A stretch of DNA of 64,000 nucleotides from Notamacropus eugenii. Lineage: Eukaryota > Chordata > Mammalia > Diprotodontia > Macropodidae. The translations under genes and the position numbers were made by a program. Below are positions 1 through 10,634 of this stretch, one piece after another. Position 1 is the stretch's first letter. The number at the start of each line of letters is the position of its first letter. The notes below the pieces were generated by a model. The model saw only the letters and a list, made by a program, of their open reading frames with translations, did not search any database and was not told the DNA's origin. The stretch lies in assembly GCF_028372415.1 (NCBI RefSeq), contig NC_092872.1:258193008-258257007 (forward strand), read 5' to 3'.

Positions 1-164
1 CATTCCACTTTGGGAACACTCATTAAAAACATTCCTTGTGCATATCAACTGTTACAGAAGTGTTTTTGATGTGATGAGAAAAACACTATGATGGGATGTG
101 ATCATCTTTTTATCTTCTCCTTGGAAAGAGATAGGAGGAAGAAAATAAGGAAGGAAAATATTTT

Positions 165-475
165 AAATAACCCCTATATGCCATACACTGTGTTAAGCAC
201 CTTACAAATATTATTTCATTTGATCCTCACAACAACCCTGGGAAGTGCTATGATGATCCCCATTTTAGAGCTGAGAAAACTGAGGTAGAAATCAAGTGAC
301 TTGCCCAAGAACACACAACTAGTGAATATCTCGAGCCAAATTTGAATTCAGGTCTTCTTCATTCCAGTATCTTTGCCAAGAAAAGCCCAAATGGGGTCAT
401 GAAAAGTTGGCTACAACTGACCAACGACAACAACAACTTCTTGACTCCAGGTGCAGTGGTCTCTCCACTGGACTA
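165..475 (-). repeat. MIR-class CORE-SINE, split
   Basis: Antisense MIR order is readable: a 'tttgatcctcacaacaa' block (~220), a 'gagaaaactgagg' core (~273), 'cacacaactagtgaa' (~312), then the head complement. A plus-strand MAR1 tail interrupts it at 360-436 and the head resumes at 'gactccagg' (~443). Confidence 0.8.
360..436 (+). repeat. MAR1 SINE, 3' tail only
   Basis: Only the 3' tail is present ('gtatctttgccaag', 'atggggtca', a 'caacaacaac' end). It sits inside a MIR copy. The hexamer 'cttctt' occurs on both sides (354-359 and 437-442), compatible with a short TSD, so this looks like an independent severely 5'-truncated insertion. Confidence 0.65.
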
Positions 476-985
476 CTTATATAGGATAAGTACACAGAGC
501 GGAGTATCCAGAGTTTGTCTGCTATTCAGGCTCTTCCTAATTATCTGAGAGGAAGCCTAAGACTGGAGCATAGATCAAGAGCTCATCCCAAGACATCCAG
601 GTGCAAAAATCTCATCCTGGTGAGAATGTTCTGGGGTGGAGGACTTCATTCTCTTCGGGATCTGGTAGCCAGGCATGTGATCTTGGGTTAGAGACAATGG
701 TGAGACGCCCAGCCCAGTGAATTTGAGTTCAACAATAAATCAGAAAGCTCATATGCCTTCTTTTCTGAGCCTGGGCAGATTTCTTTTTAATCCATTTTCT
801 GACGACGTTTCCCTGGTGTATTATTCATTTATGATTGTGAATAAGTCTGAGTAAATTTGGTGCATGCAGCAGACATAGGATAAGAAGGGAAAGAGGGAAC
901 GGATGCAAGATTCCAACATTCAGCTTTGCCAGCAGTGACAGAAGAAAGATGAAAGGTAATTAGGGACCCCATGTGGCCAATATCT
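476..985. other. Unique DNA, nothing recognised
   Basis: No repeat family, open frame of note or RNA gene is visible. Composition is ordinary and slightly AT-rich. Confidence 0.5.
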
Positions 986-989
986 GAAT

Positions 990-1200
990 AATATTAATTG
1001 GCATTTCCATAGAGGTTTTCACATATATTCTCTCCTTTGAGTCTCAAAAAGTCTGTGAGCCTGGGACTAGAGGCATTCTTATTCCCATATTAGAGAGGAG
1101 AAAACTGAGGCGATGATAGCTTTAGAAATGTGCCCATGTTTATGCCACTAACGCATTAAGGGCAGGATTTTTTAGATCTCCAATGCTCTATCCATTCAAG
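990..1200 (-). repeat. MIR SINE
   Basis: Old, diverged copy. Antisense core 'gaggagaaaactgaggc' lies near 1093 and the head complement ends near 'ctccaatgctctatcc' (~1180). Confidence 0.65.
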
Positions 1201-1309
1201 CATTTGATCTCTGAACCCAGATTGCTGAGAAGTCTTAGCAAGTGATAAAGACAGGAATGTTCAAGTCCTAAAGTATCTTTTAAGGGGAAGCTGATCATGC
1301 AAAATATTA

Positions 1310-1450
1310 TTAAAGTCATTTTAAAGATAATGTAATTGTAAGTTGGAGAACTGAAATGGCTTGTACAGATTCATAGTTAATAAATGTCAGAGTCAGAGTT
1401 CAAATCCAGTTCTTTCACTTCTCAGGACTAGCACTCTTTCTAATTGCCCA
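1310..1450 (-). repeat. MIR SINE fragment
   Basis: Degraded core and head complement ('gagttcaaatccagt' ~1396, 'actagcactctttct' ~1426), abutting the MAR1 copy that follows. Confidence 0.5.
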
Positions 1451-1668
1451 TGGAGGGCAGCTATGTGGTGCAATGGATAGAGCACTGGTCTTGGACTCAA
1501 ATATGACCTCATTTTTGGGACCCAGGACAAGTCACTTAATCCTGTTTGCCTCAGTTTTCTCATCTGTAAAATGACCTCGAGAAGGAAATAGCAAACCACT
1601 CCAGTATCTTTGCCAGAAAAACCCCAAGTGAGGTCACAAAGAGTCAGATACATCTGAATAACAAAGTA
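1451..1668 (+). repeat. MAR1-type SINE, near full length
   Basis: Reads from head to tail: 'gggcagctatgtggtgca' (1453), tRNA-like 'atggatagagcactgg', core 'cagttttctcatctgt' (~1551), 'gcaaaccactccag' and the RTE-like 'ggtcacaaagagtcaga' tail (~1631). Established knowledge: marsupial CORE-SINEs with this tail use RTE machinery. Confidence 0.85.
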
Positions 1669-1699
1669 AGCAAAGAATTTTGACCTAGAAAGAAAAGAA

Positions 1700-1815
1700 A
1701 ACTTGGGTCCAGGAGAGTTGTGATTTATCTGGAGTCGTGGAACTAATATGCATCAGTCAGAATTTGAACCCAAGTCCACAAGCCTAACATTCATTCTACA
1801 ATACCTCGTTCATAG
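1700..1815 (-). repeat. MIR SINE fragment
   Basis: Head half only, antisense: 'agaatttgaacccaagtcc' (~1760) then 'attctacaatacc' (~1792). Confidence 0.5.
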
Positions 1816-1834
1816 GCTTATGGCACTAGGGTCT

Positions 1835-1975
1835 TTAGAAAAGGACTTCAGCCCCATCTAATCCAACCTCAACATTCTAGAGATGAGGAAACTGAAGCTC
1901 AGTTGTCCAAGGTCATGCAGATTCTGAGCAGTAGTATTTGAATTGAGGTCCTTTACACTGTGTTGCTTCCGTCTT
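1835..1975 (-). repeat. MIR3-class SINE
   Basis: Antisense pattern 'catctaatccaacctc' (~1855), 'agatgaggaaactgaagc' (~1880), then 'aaggtcatgcag'. Confidence 0.65.
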
Positions 1976-2024
1976 CAGGGATGTTTAGAAAGGCAAATTT
2001 GATGGGACTTAAACCCCCTGTAGG

Positions 2025-2135
2025 GAAGGCTAGAGAGACTTGCCCAAGATCCCACTCCTACTAACAGAACTGAGATTCAAAACCAAGTCTCCCAACATCA
2101 AATTTATTGTTCATACCACTATAAGCTTCCTTTAA
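2025..2135 (-). repeat. MIR SINE fragment
   Basis: Antisense 'gacttgcccaagatccca' (~2037) followed by 'gagattcaaaaccaagtct' (~2071). Confidence 0.5.
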
Positions 2136-2785
2136 AGGGACAAGAACAGTGCCAAGATGGTGGCTGACAAGGTCAGGAAGGCGTAATAACCAGGACTGAC
2201 TTAGGAGGAGTATACAGGGAGTGAGCCCTGTCCCACCCCCCACCCCCCACCCCCACTTTTCCACTGTCCCACATCCAGTCTCTCTCTATAAAGTCGTGGC
2301 CCATTGTCTCTGCTGGACATTCTTGATGACCCAGGACTCTCCACTCCCAGGCCCTGGAGCTCTGCCACCCTCTCCACTGATTGGAGAGCAGAGGAAATAG
2401 GTTTTCTTCTAGTTCTCAGGCCCATCTCCCTGCTGATTGTAATCAACACTCATTCATAGACCCCTGTTTACCAGCTTGGGAAGGCACAATGCTAATGGGC
2501 TGGGGGAATCATCTTACTGAGCAGAGCGAGGGAGATGAAGATGACAGGGAAGAGAGGAGTGGGAGTTGTCCAAAGAATCTGGGGATGATTGGCCCCTCTA
2601 TTCCAAACCCCCACCCCCATTCCTTGCTCTGTGCAGTTCACCATCAGCTTTCTGGACTCCAGATATATTGATCCATTGGCCGTATTATCCCACCACATTC
2701 TTCCTCCCCTCCCTCTGGTTTCCCCCAGGTATACCCCAACTCCTGTCCTTCCCTTTCCTCTGAACCAGATAATAATGATCTCTGA
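2136..2785. other. Unique, C-rich stretch
   Basis: No repeat family recognised. Two poly-C tracts (about 2231-2253 and 2609-2622) give it high C content. Short open frames on both strands have no domain signature and several overlap, as expected of non-coding DNA. Confidence 0.5.
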
Positions 2786-2787
2786 TA

Positions 2788-2895
2788 AGATAGCACCTTA
2801 TACCTTTGAAAGCTCCCTTCCTGTCATTTAATCCTTATACCAGCCCTGTGGCATAGGTAGTGTTCACGTAATTATTCCTATTCATTTTGTCCCAG
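2788..2895 (-). repeat. MIR SINE fragment
   Basis: Antisense tail part: 'tcatttaatccttatacca' (~2823), 'cctgtggcataggtag' (~2845), ending at 'attttgtcccag'. Confidence 0.5.
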
Positions 2896-3085
2896 GTCCA
2901 TGATTTCATTGGTGTAAAGTGCTTCCATGTGAGGAAACTCCCTCCACCAATGCGCCTGCCCCACACTTTTAGTCAGTGTGGCGGGGGGTGGGGGGAGTCT
3001 TGTGGTCACTCAGTCAGTGTGTGTCAGAGGCAATATTTGAACCCAGATTTTCCTAGCTCTGAGGTCAGTTCTCTCAGACCCTCAT
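2890..3085 (-). repeat. MIR3-related SINE, second subtype
   Basis: Carries the 'gaggaaactccctccacc' block (~2931), followed by a core relic and 'aatatttgaacccagattt' (~3032). The same block type recurs near 45000, 45400 and 54900. A poly-G run at 2982-2996 interrupts it. Confidence 0.5.
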
Positions 3086-3208
3086 CCTTGTTTTTATACT
3101 TGAAGGATCTGCAGTTCAGAGTCAACAAATAGCACAGTTGGAATTTCAACATGATCACCTGGGTTCAGATTCCAAAGATCATTCACATTCACTCAGCCTC
3201 TTAAAAGT

Positions 3209-3430
3209 GCTGTCATCATCACTGAATCATTTCCAACTCTCCATGACCCCATTTAGGGCTTTCTTAGCAAAGACTGGAGTGGTTTGCCATTTTCTTCTCC
3301 AGCTCATTTAAAGGAAACTGAGGCAAACAGGGCTAAGGGACGTGCCCAGGGCCACATAGCTAGCAAATATCCGGGGTTAGATTTGAACTCAGGTTTTCCT
3401 GATTCCAAGCCTGGCACTCCATCTAACTGC
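3209..3430 (-). repeat. MAR1-type SINE with perfect TSD
   Basis: Antisense MAR1: tail complement 'ctccatgaccccattt' (~3239), 'gtggtttgccatttt' (~3281), core 'aaactgaggcaaacagg' (~3315), head complement to 3430. The 12-bp duplication 'cctcttaaaagt' flanks it exactly at 3197-3208 and 3431-3442. The target was itself an old antisense MIR, whose remains continue to about 3515. Confidence 0.9.
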
Positions 3431-3664
3431 CCTCTTAAAAGTAGAAAAGTGGAAACTAAACCCCAGATCTCCTGACTCCAAGTTCCATGCTCTTTCTACT
3501 ACACTCTGCTGCGGGATGGTTGCGTGAATATATCACTTATTTGAGGATATATTTATACTTGGTGGTAGGTAGGGCAATGGGGGTACCCATGGGTTGTGAG
3601 TGTGTGTACTTGTGCTGTTGTTGGTTGTGTACATGGCTCTGCACATCCCTGTCCAGATAAGGGC

Positions 3665-4090
3665 AGCCAGGGTGGTGAAAGGCCTTGTGACCCATCATAT
3701 GAAACTTGACTGAAGGAACTGGGGGTGTTTAGCTTGTAGCAGAGAAGGCTTAGACCAGATCTGATAGCTATTTTTAAGTACTGAGACTATCACTTGGAAG
3801 AGGGATTAATCTTGCTCTACTTGGTCCCAGAGGGCAGAACCAGGAGCAATGGATGATGGGAGTTGTAGAGAGGTAAATTTAGGTTTGACATTGGGAAGCA
3901 TCTTTCTAATGATTAGAGCTTTCCAAAAGCAGGATGGACCATGGAGAGGAGGTAGGAGCTCCATCCCTGGAGGTCTTGAAGCAGAGGTGAAGAACCACTT
4001 GTCTGGTGTATAGTAGAGCTTTTTTACAAGTGGCGCTTCAACTTAGTGGTCACTAAGGTCCCTTCCAACTCTCAAATTCTATGATTCTGC
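3665..4090 (+). repeat. CR1/L3 LINE 3' end
   Basis: Typical CR1-clade 3' region: 'tgtttagcttgtagcag' (~3727), 'cagagggcagaaccagg' (~3828), 'ggaggtcttgaagcag' (~3969), ending in 'tctatgattctg' (4078-4089). This tail type is shared by the MIR3-like SINEs in the window. Confidence 0.8.
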
Positions 4091-4269
4091 ATCTGTGTTC
4101 AAAACCTTTTATAAAAGACAGGACCTTGGGATGGTCTGCCATTTGCATCCACTCCTCACAGCCTCCCTGCTCAGATGCCACAGTGAGGGAAGGAGCACAC
4201 ATCCTCCTGGCTACTGTCATCTCCATAAAACAATCTCTACTTAACTATATAAAAAAACAAGCCTGATTT

Positions 4270-4475
4270 CAATAGTTATTTACTGTTTACAAAGCGCTTT
4301 TCTTACAACACCCCTTTAATGTAGGGTGCAGAGAATATTATCCCTATTTTATAGATGAGAAGATGAGGTTCAGAAAAGTTATGCTAAGCTACCTGTGATC
4401 ACACAGCAAGGAATGGTTGAAAATAAGATTCAAAATAGCATCCCCTGACTCCAAGTTCAAGGTTTCTCTTTTAGA
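4270..4475 (-). repeat. MIR SINE
   Basis: Antisense copy from 'tactgtttacaaagcgc' (~4280) through 'gatgaggttcagaaaag' (~4363) to 'cctgactccaagttcaag' (~4444). Confidence 0.7.
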
Positions 4476-4875
4476 TTGTGCTGGCTCACCGAGGTATGAA
4501 TTATTTTCCATTGTAAGCTTGTGTCAACAAGATTGTGGAAAAACCATTCTGCTAGAAGAGCAGCTGAGCGAATCCTCAGAGAGAACCCAGGCACATCAGT
4601 GGACCTAGAAATCTCAGAGAGGATAGTAGTGATCAGTCATTGGACTTAGTACGTATCAATCATATTGACTCCACCAATGAGGCATCCCTCAGACTGCAAA
4701 CAGGAATCTAGCAAGTAGCCCACTCGGGGGAAGGAGAGAGTGGATTCTGAAACAAGAAGAGACATGGAGGTCGTTTCTGGCCTGACTCTTGGAAACGATG
4801 ATGGCTGTCATTGAGTTCAGTGGAGAAACTGTGAATATAGAATCCATAGGTAAAAATAAAATTGCAATTCATTGT
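4476..4875. other. Unique DNA, nothing recognised
   Basis: No repeat or gene signature seen; short frames only. Confidence 0.5.
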
Positions 4876-4879
4876 AGGG

Positions 4880-5078
4880 TTGTTCTTCAGCCATTTTTCA
4901 GTTGTGTCTGACTCTTCCTGACCCCATTTGGGACTTTCTTGGCAAAGAAAACTGGAGTAGTTGACCTTTCCTTCTCCAGATCATTTTACATATGATGAAA
5001 CTGAGGCAAACAGGGTTAAGTGACTTACCCAGGGTCACACATATAGTAAGTATCTAATGAGGCTGGATTTGAATTCAG
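4880..5078 (-). repeat. MAR1-type SINE, truncated
   Basis: Antisense tail 'ttttcagttgtgtctgac' (~4895) and core 'aaactgaggcaaacaggg' (~4998) are clear; the head complement is lost after 'tttgaattcagaaagatg'. Confidence 0.75.
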
Positions 5079-5177
5079 AAAGATGCATTGAAGGGTAGGA
5101 CCAGCTGGGAAGCCTCTGTATGGGTAAACCTAGTTCCTCCAATCTAATCCAGTCCCATCTAATTCAAACCAATCCAA

Positions 5178-5705
5178 TCCAGCTCAATAAGCATATATTA
5201 AGTACCTACTGTGTATAAGGCACCTTTGCTAGGTCCTTGAATGCCAAGATAATGAATGATCCCTGCCCTAAAATAGCTTACGTTTCTGCTGTGGGGGGAG
5301 GACAGATGCAACATATCAACACAAAAGCATATATATGGAACAATTTGAGGAGAAAGAGAATCCCACAACTGTGAAGATCAGAGAATGTTTCTCCTAGGAG
5401 GTAGCCCTTGAGCTGAGCCTTGTTTAGTGATGCTAAAAGGAAGAGATGAAGAGGAAATGGGGCAGGGGGTATGGTTTTCGCAAAGACACAAAGGCTGGAG
5501 ATGGAAGGCTGAGTTCAGGGAAAAGTGATTAGGCCAGTTAGACTACAACATCAAGAGTATAAAGGTAAGTAAGATGAAACAAGCCTGGAAAGGTAACCAG
5601 GGCTAGGTCATGCAGGGCTTTAAATGCCAAGCTGAAGAAATCTCATTTTATCCTAAGGTCATAGGGAGCCACTGGCAGCTCTTGAGTGGATTAGTGCTGC
5701 TTTCA
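5178..5705 (-). repeat. L2 LINE 3' end, antisense
   Basis: Reverse of the L2 3' UTR and end of ORF2: 'taagtacctactgtgt' (~5199), 'atccctgccct' (~5259), 'catgcagggctttaaatgcc' (~5610), 'agggagccactggcagct' (~5662). Diverged, with small gaps. Confidence 0.75.
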
Positions 5706-6105
5706 GCCGTGGTTCTCAGGCTATACGAACATTCTGTTTCACATCTCTTAATGTTCTTGTGACATATTGTGGGTTACAATGTGTGCCATGTTCCCCCGAT
5801 CTGACTATCTCCTACAGTCCATCCCTGGTACCTGAATTCTCTTCATTCATGTTTTGTCTTCTCAGCTTCAGCATTGTCCTCTCCCTTATACTGATAACTC
5901 TGCTTCGAGGAGAAAAGTATATTCCCAGTCCCTTCCTTTTCAAAGAAAAAAAAAGTTATTGAAGTTGCCCTAGAGCTCTGGGATCCCCTGAAGTTCCTAG
6001 ATGCCCAGGAGGAAGACACATGAGGCCTGTCTCCCTGACTTCACGACTTTGCTGAGGACCAGGTCCCTCATCTTCCTGAACAATGAGAATTCTCTTTTTA
6101 AAATG
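5706..6105. other. Unique DNA, nothing recognised
   Basis: No repeat or coding signature beyond short frames. Confidence 0.45.
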
Positions 6106-6111
6106 GCAGAA

Positions 6112-6290
6112 GCTGGATGGCGTGGTGGGAAAGGACTGGCTTTGTAGTCACAGACTCCAGCTTGAGTCTCAGGCTATCCCTGGCATCATGTTGTGCCGAT
6201 CATTTTCTCTTCCTGAGCCTCAGTTTCCCTACCTATCAAAATGAGGGCTTTAGAATCCCTGGTTTCTAGCTCTGAATCCTATTAACTAAA
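6112..6290 (+). repeat. MIR3-class SINE
   Basis: Sense head 'ggatggcgtggtgggaaag' (6116), core 'gagcctcagtttccc' (~6215), and the CR1/L3-like tail 'tctagctctgaatcctat' (~6265). Confidence 0.65.
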
Positions 6291-6299
6291 TGAACCCAA

Positions 6300-7240
6300 T
6301 GGCAACCAAGCCTCTTCTATTTCCCAGATCAGTATTTTTCTAAGCACTTGAAAGAAAATGTTCAAGTTACTTTCTGAACACACCTAAAAGGATTTCTTTC
6401 CCATTTTACAAAAGCAGCACTGAGATTCTCGAAGGCAAAACTACTTATGGGAGGTGGGGGGGAAGACAGGGAAAGGGGTGGAATAAACATGGCTTTGAGG
6501 AATACTTTTCTTCTTTAGGCTACTATTTTAAACCTGAGGGGATGGGGGCAGGGAAGGGAGGAGAGAAAGTGTTTTTGTTTTTATTTTATTTTTTTCCCTC
6601 AGAAGTTTTGAGATCCTCATGACATCTTATTCTTTTGAGGGGTCTGGTCTATGAAAGAGTTAAATTTGACTCTCCCTGGGTTCTTTGCAAAGACAGCAGG
6701 AGAGGATGATGAATTGGATGGGATTTTCCTCTGTTTGGAGGTGATATGAGCTCGGTCGTTAACATATCTCATCAATATTTTTCATCAGGAAAAGTTGTGG
6801 CATTTAACAGTGGCACTGGGGGAGAGCAAGGCTGGGGAGGCCCAGGGGACTCATTCCTTCCCCTGCCTCTTCCCAGCTTCAGAGAAAGAGGCCACACATC
6901 AAGGTCATCAGGGAATAGAATGAAGGAGGAGTACAAAGGAAAAGCCTCTCTTCCATACACACAGAACAAATGTCCTGTACACATACTCAGTTATTCAAGT
7001 GCTCACACGTATTCAAGTGCTCCAATGGCTCTGTGATCTCGTCACTGTGAGTATTCCCTTCAGTGCTATGGATCAGAACCCTAACATTCATGCCATGCCC
7101 ATCCTGGGTGGCTCCCACACAGAGGGTCCATCCAACTTGGAAAGGTCTTCTTTGCTTTCCCTTGGCATAAGGAGGTAGAACTCTTGGTCCATCCATATCC
7201 CCTGCCTGGGAATGTGACTAGCCTGTCTTCTTTTTTGCTT
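6300..7240. other. Mostly unique DNA
   Basis: No family assigned. Overlapping frames on both strands around 6746-7196 lack any domain and overlap each other, so I do not call them coding. A faint MIR core may sit near 6390-6440. Confidence 0.45.
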
Positions 7241-7284
7241 CTGAAGACTTCACCGCCTCTGGTTCCTTATTTGTCTCAGTCTAC

Positions 7285-7485
7285 TGAGGCAACTAGGTTG
7301 TACAAGACCCGGAGACAGGAAGATCCTGGGCAAGTCACTTAACATCTGCCTCACTTTACTCAACTGTGAAATAATAACAACACCTTCTTTCCAGGATTTT
7401 TGTGAGGATCAAACAAGATAATATTTGTAGAGTGCTTACCACAAGGTCTGACACATAATAGGTACTATATCAGTGCTTTTCTCCT
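7285..7485 (+). repeat. MIR SINE, internally deleted
   Basis: Head joins directly to 'cctgggcaagtcacttaa' (7325); the tail 'tttgtgaggatcaaaca' (~7398) and 'gacacataataggtact' (~7450) is intact. Confidence 0.65.
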
Positions 7486-7569
7486 TCCCCTAATGGACAA
7501 TAGCTAGCAGAGTATTTTAGGAACTATCTAATCTAACCTATTCTTATTATGGATTCAACTAGAATATGC

Positions 7570-7800
7570 AGAGGATATATTACTGAACCTGGAGTTATGA
7601 AGACTTGAGTTCAAATCCAGCCTCCAACACTTAACAACTATGTGACCTTAGGTAAATCTGCCTCAGTTTCTTCAAATAAAAAAATGGATATCATAATACC
7701 ACCTACTTCACAGAGTTATTGTGGAGATAAAATAAGATAGTATTTGCAAATCCCTCAACAAATGTCTGGCACATACTAAGTGTTTGTTCTCCCCCTCCAT
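7570..7800 (+). repeat. MIR SINE
   Basis: 'gagttcaaatccagcctcc' (~7607), 'ctgcctcagtttctt' (~7659), 'ttattgtggagataaaat' (~7717) and an L2-like 'ctggcacatactaagtgt' end (~7766). Confidence 0.75.
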
Positions 7801-7819
7801 CTACCATGTGAAATGATGA

Positions 7820-7900
7820 TCATGATGATAACTGACATTCATACAGAACTTTAAGGTTTGTAGAGTGCTTTTGGTACATTATTTTTTTATCTCATCCAAG
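7820..7900 (-). repeat. MIR SINE tail fragment
   Basis: Antisense tail only: 'acattcatacagaacttt' (~7834) and 'tttgtagagtgcttt' (~7857). Confidence 0.5.
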
Positions 7901-8435
7901 CACAGATAAAAATCCATATACATATACAGAAAGCTCACATAAATATACCCATATGTACATGTATGCATTAACACCCATAGGAAAAAAACACCCAATTACA
8001 TCTTTAGTTTACTTTCATCTGTCGACAAATCCATGAGTTTATGAATGTGACCGCTCCTTTACAGATCATAAAGCATCCATACCTTCTCTTCTCAAGTGAT
8101 TATCATCTATCCCTAAATCTCCATCAAGATTTTACCCCATTATTCAGAAGCCTTCCTCTGATCCTTTAATATCCTGAGAATACCAATGGAGAATGTATTT
8201 CTCTATCATCATTTATTCTTGGCCACCTACCTCCTTTTATGTCATAAATTATGTCCTCTTATATCCCTAGTGACAACTTTTATATCACATCTAAATGCAA
8301 GTCATTATTGACTAACATGTGGTATCCTGCATATGCTCACAATGCATCTTTTTATTTCCTTTTAGGTCACCTAAAATTTTGCCTTTGTCCAGTATCATGG
8401 GGTTTATGATTCACAGACATCCAGAGAATATGGAG
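7901..8435. other. AT-rich stretch, unassigned
   Basis: Simple TA/CA-rich sequence at about 7915-7970, then AT-rich DNA that may be the degraded C-terminal side of the adjoining RTE. I cannot support a family here. Confidence 0.35.
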
Positions 8436-8439
8436 ATTA

Positions 8440-9290
8440 AGGAGACAAATTTTAGTAGCAGTTAGTAACTTAGGATAACTAAAATGCCATGAAATTACCT
8501 AAATACAACCCAGTCCAATCTCCTCCACCTTCTCAGCTCTGGTCCCATATGATCCACATGTAGGTCTTATCCTACATATGTGCATGTGACTATGAAGTCA
8601 GATGTAGAAAATCATCTACAAAAGCCAGCCATTTCCTTTCTCATATTTTCATTAATGATACCTTCAATCTGTATATAGACTATGTTCATAAAGATTTTAT
8701 AGAAATAAGAAAATATATAGGTCTGATCCACGTACAGCCTTTCCATTTTTCAGGATCTCCCCTGAATCTTTTGGAAATAATACCTTTAAAGTTGTGTTCA
8801 CTTCAGTACTAACTTCTTCTATATGTATTTGACTAAAATCAAGCATTTCCCAATGCCATATTGATTGATATCAAGCACTGAACAGTTCTGCTATCATTGT
8901 TGAAATGGATTATTATAGAAATACCGGCAGATCTTTTCCTTTTCATATGTCTTTGTTGTCCTAATTTTATCTCCAAATGCTCTTCCGATGATACAGCTTA
9001 GTTGGATCTCCTGCCAAGTTCTTTGCAAATCTGTTGGGTTTTTTTCTTCAAATACCTTTCACTATTTCATGAGATGATATTGCTTGCAATATTTTACCTT
9101 CTCCATCCATAATGTTTTCTGAAAGGTGCTAAACCAGTATTGCTTTTGGTTGCCAAGTATTCACACTCAGCAAAACATCAAAAAACAAAACAACAAAAAT
9201 CTACTCACTAAGGCAATTTCTGGACTCCTTGAATGTTCTCACTGAAGAGACTATGTTGCATTTGTTAAAGCCTCCTAAGAAATGGTGATA
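8440..9290 (-). repeat. RTE LINE, reverse-transcriptase part (copy 1)
   Basis: On the minus strand near 8720-8610 the translation reads 'GIINENMRKEMAGF', matching the RTE 'DE.M..EQAGFRKGFST' RT block. It lines up with the same block in copy 2 (37.5-37.7 kb). Interrupted by stops. It continues at 10225 beyond a ~0.9-kb insertion. The low-coordinate boundary is uncertain. Confidence 0.6.
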
Positions 9291-10224
9291 GAAAAAATAA
9301 CCCTCTAGTCAGGAGGAGTATTGGCTGGACACTTTTTGCAAGATGTGTGATTACCTGAACAAACAGACGAACATTCACACCTCTTACTGCTCCTGGCTAA
9401 TTTCTTTATTAAATTTCTCTCTGGGTTCAAAATAGTCGGGGGTAAACCTCTTAGTCATTACTGAAATAGCCAATATTCATTTTCTAATAGACTTGCCCCC
9501 ACTTCAGACTGAGCTGAATAAAATCCTTTCCCTATTAGGTCAATTTCCTCTCTCTCAATTTCAAACCAAAATTTATAGGCTGAGACTAAAATAATTATTC
9601 TTTAATTGCAATTTCAAATAGCACACGAATATAAATATAGCATTAAAGACAAGGTATAACAGGCTACAATAGGACCAAAGGGCATTGAATCTCTACCCCT
9701 CCCACCACAACCCACTGGTCAGAGGAGAAATGAGAAGTTAAATGATCAGACAAGTTAAAAGGAGCAGTATCTTCCCCAGGCAAAACTCCAGAGAAGAGGG
9801 AGGAAGCAGGTGACTATGGGCTGGACTCCAAGCATCTCATCAACCATCACAGCTGCTAGCTCCCAGTTGACTCTCAGTTCCAGTTGGTTTTCATTAGTCC
9901 TTCTGATTATGATTTTCACTGTCTTCATACACCTATCACCATACTGTGAGGTGCTGGCAAGACTTGTCTTCCCCACTTTTAGTCAGATGGGCCATGCCCA
10001 GTTCCCCAGTTCCCTGCCAGTTTGTAAGGTGACTCAAAGGGGCCAATGTGGCTTCCATCTATCCACATGGATTCCCTTCATCTTCCTCTGTGGCTTCTTT
10101 TGTGAAGATCTCCCCAATGTCAAAATCTCCAGAAACTTAGGGAAGCTTGGGTAGTTCCTGAATGTCACCAAATCTCCATGGCAACCTCCCTGGGGCAGGG
10201 GTCACACAATGTCTTCATTTTTAT
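9291..10224. other. Unassigned insertion inside RTE copy 1
   Basis: The RTE sequence stops near 'aagaaatggtgatag' (~9276) and resumes near 'cccatttttcagaact' (~10230), as judged against copy 2 at 39.0 kb. The 0.93 kb between matches no LINE or SINE I know. AATAAA-like signals occur antisense and a worn LTR-type fossil is possible, but no termini were found. Confidence 0.35.
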
Positions 10225-10630
10225 CCATTTCCCATTTTTCAGAACTGGCAGCTGCTTCAAACTGATCAGATTGGAGCTGCTATGATGTTGCACATTGTTG
10301 TCTTTTTCTTATGTTGGGCTTTCTGACAATTTGGTATTTAGGGTAACCTTTGTTCTAACCAGTTGATGAACTGACCGCACACAGACATCTGATTCTGAGA
10401 TGATCCTCACATCATTAACCCATCATTTTCTGTCTGTTGTAACAGAGTATTATATTGTGTGTGAAGATGTTCAGTGCTTCCTATGTCCACAGCCTTCTAA
10501 TTCTCTTCTTAAAGAAACCTTTATGGCATACAGGCTTTAGCCCTCCACTAATCTTATAAGCCTTCATCGTCTTTCATTTCTTAACCCAAAAATCTTAACC
10601 CAAAATACTTTCCAATACCAAAACTTATCA
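10225..10630 (-). repeat. RTE LINE, upstream part (copy 1)
   Basis: About 95 bp ending at 'gttgtaacag' (~10441) align almost column by column with 39140-39235 in copy 2, ending 'gttacaacag'. On the minus strand this part is 5' of the RT block, as expected for the endonuclease/linker side. Confidence 0.6.
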
Positions 10631-10634
10631 TCAT

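Noticed and set aside
1451-1530. tRNA gene-like A/B box sequence in SINE heads
   Set aside because: The tRNA-like heads of MAR1 and MIR copies do not fold into a full cloverleaf and are followed by the SINE core.
2201-2831. Overlapping frames on both strands in a C-rich block
   Set aside because: They are mutually overlapping, without domains, and arise from low stop-codon density in C/G-rich sequence.
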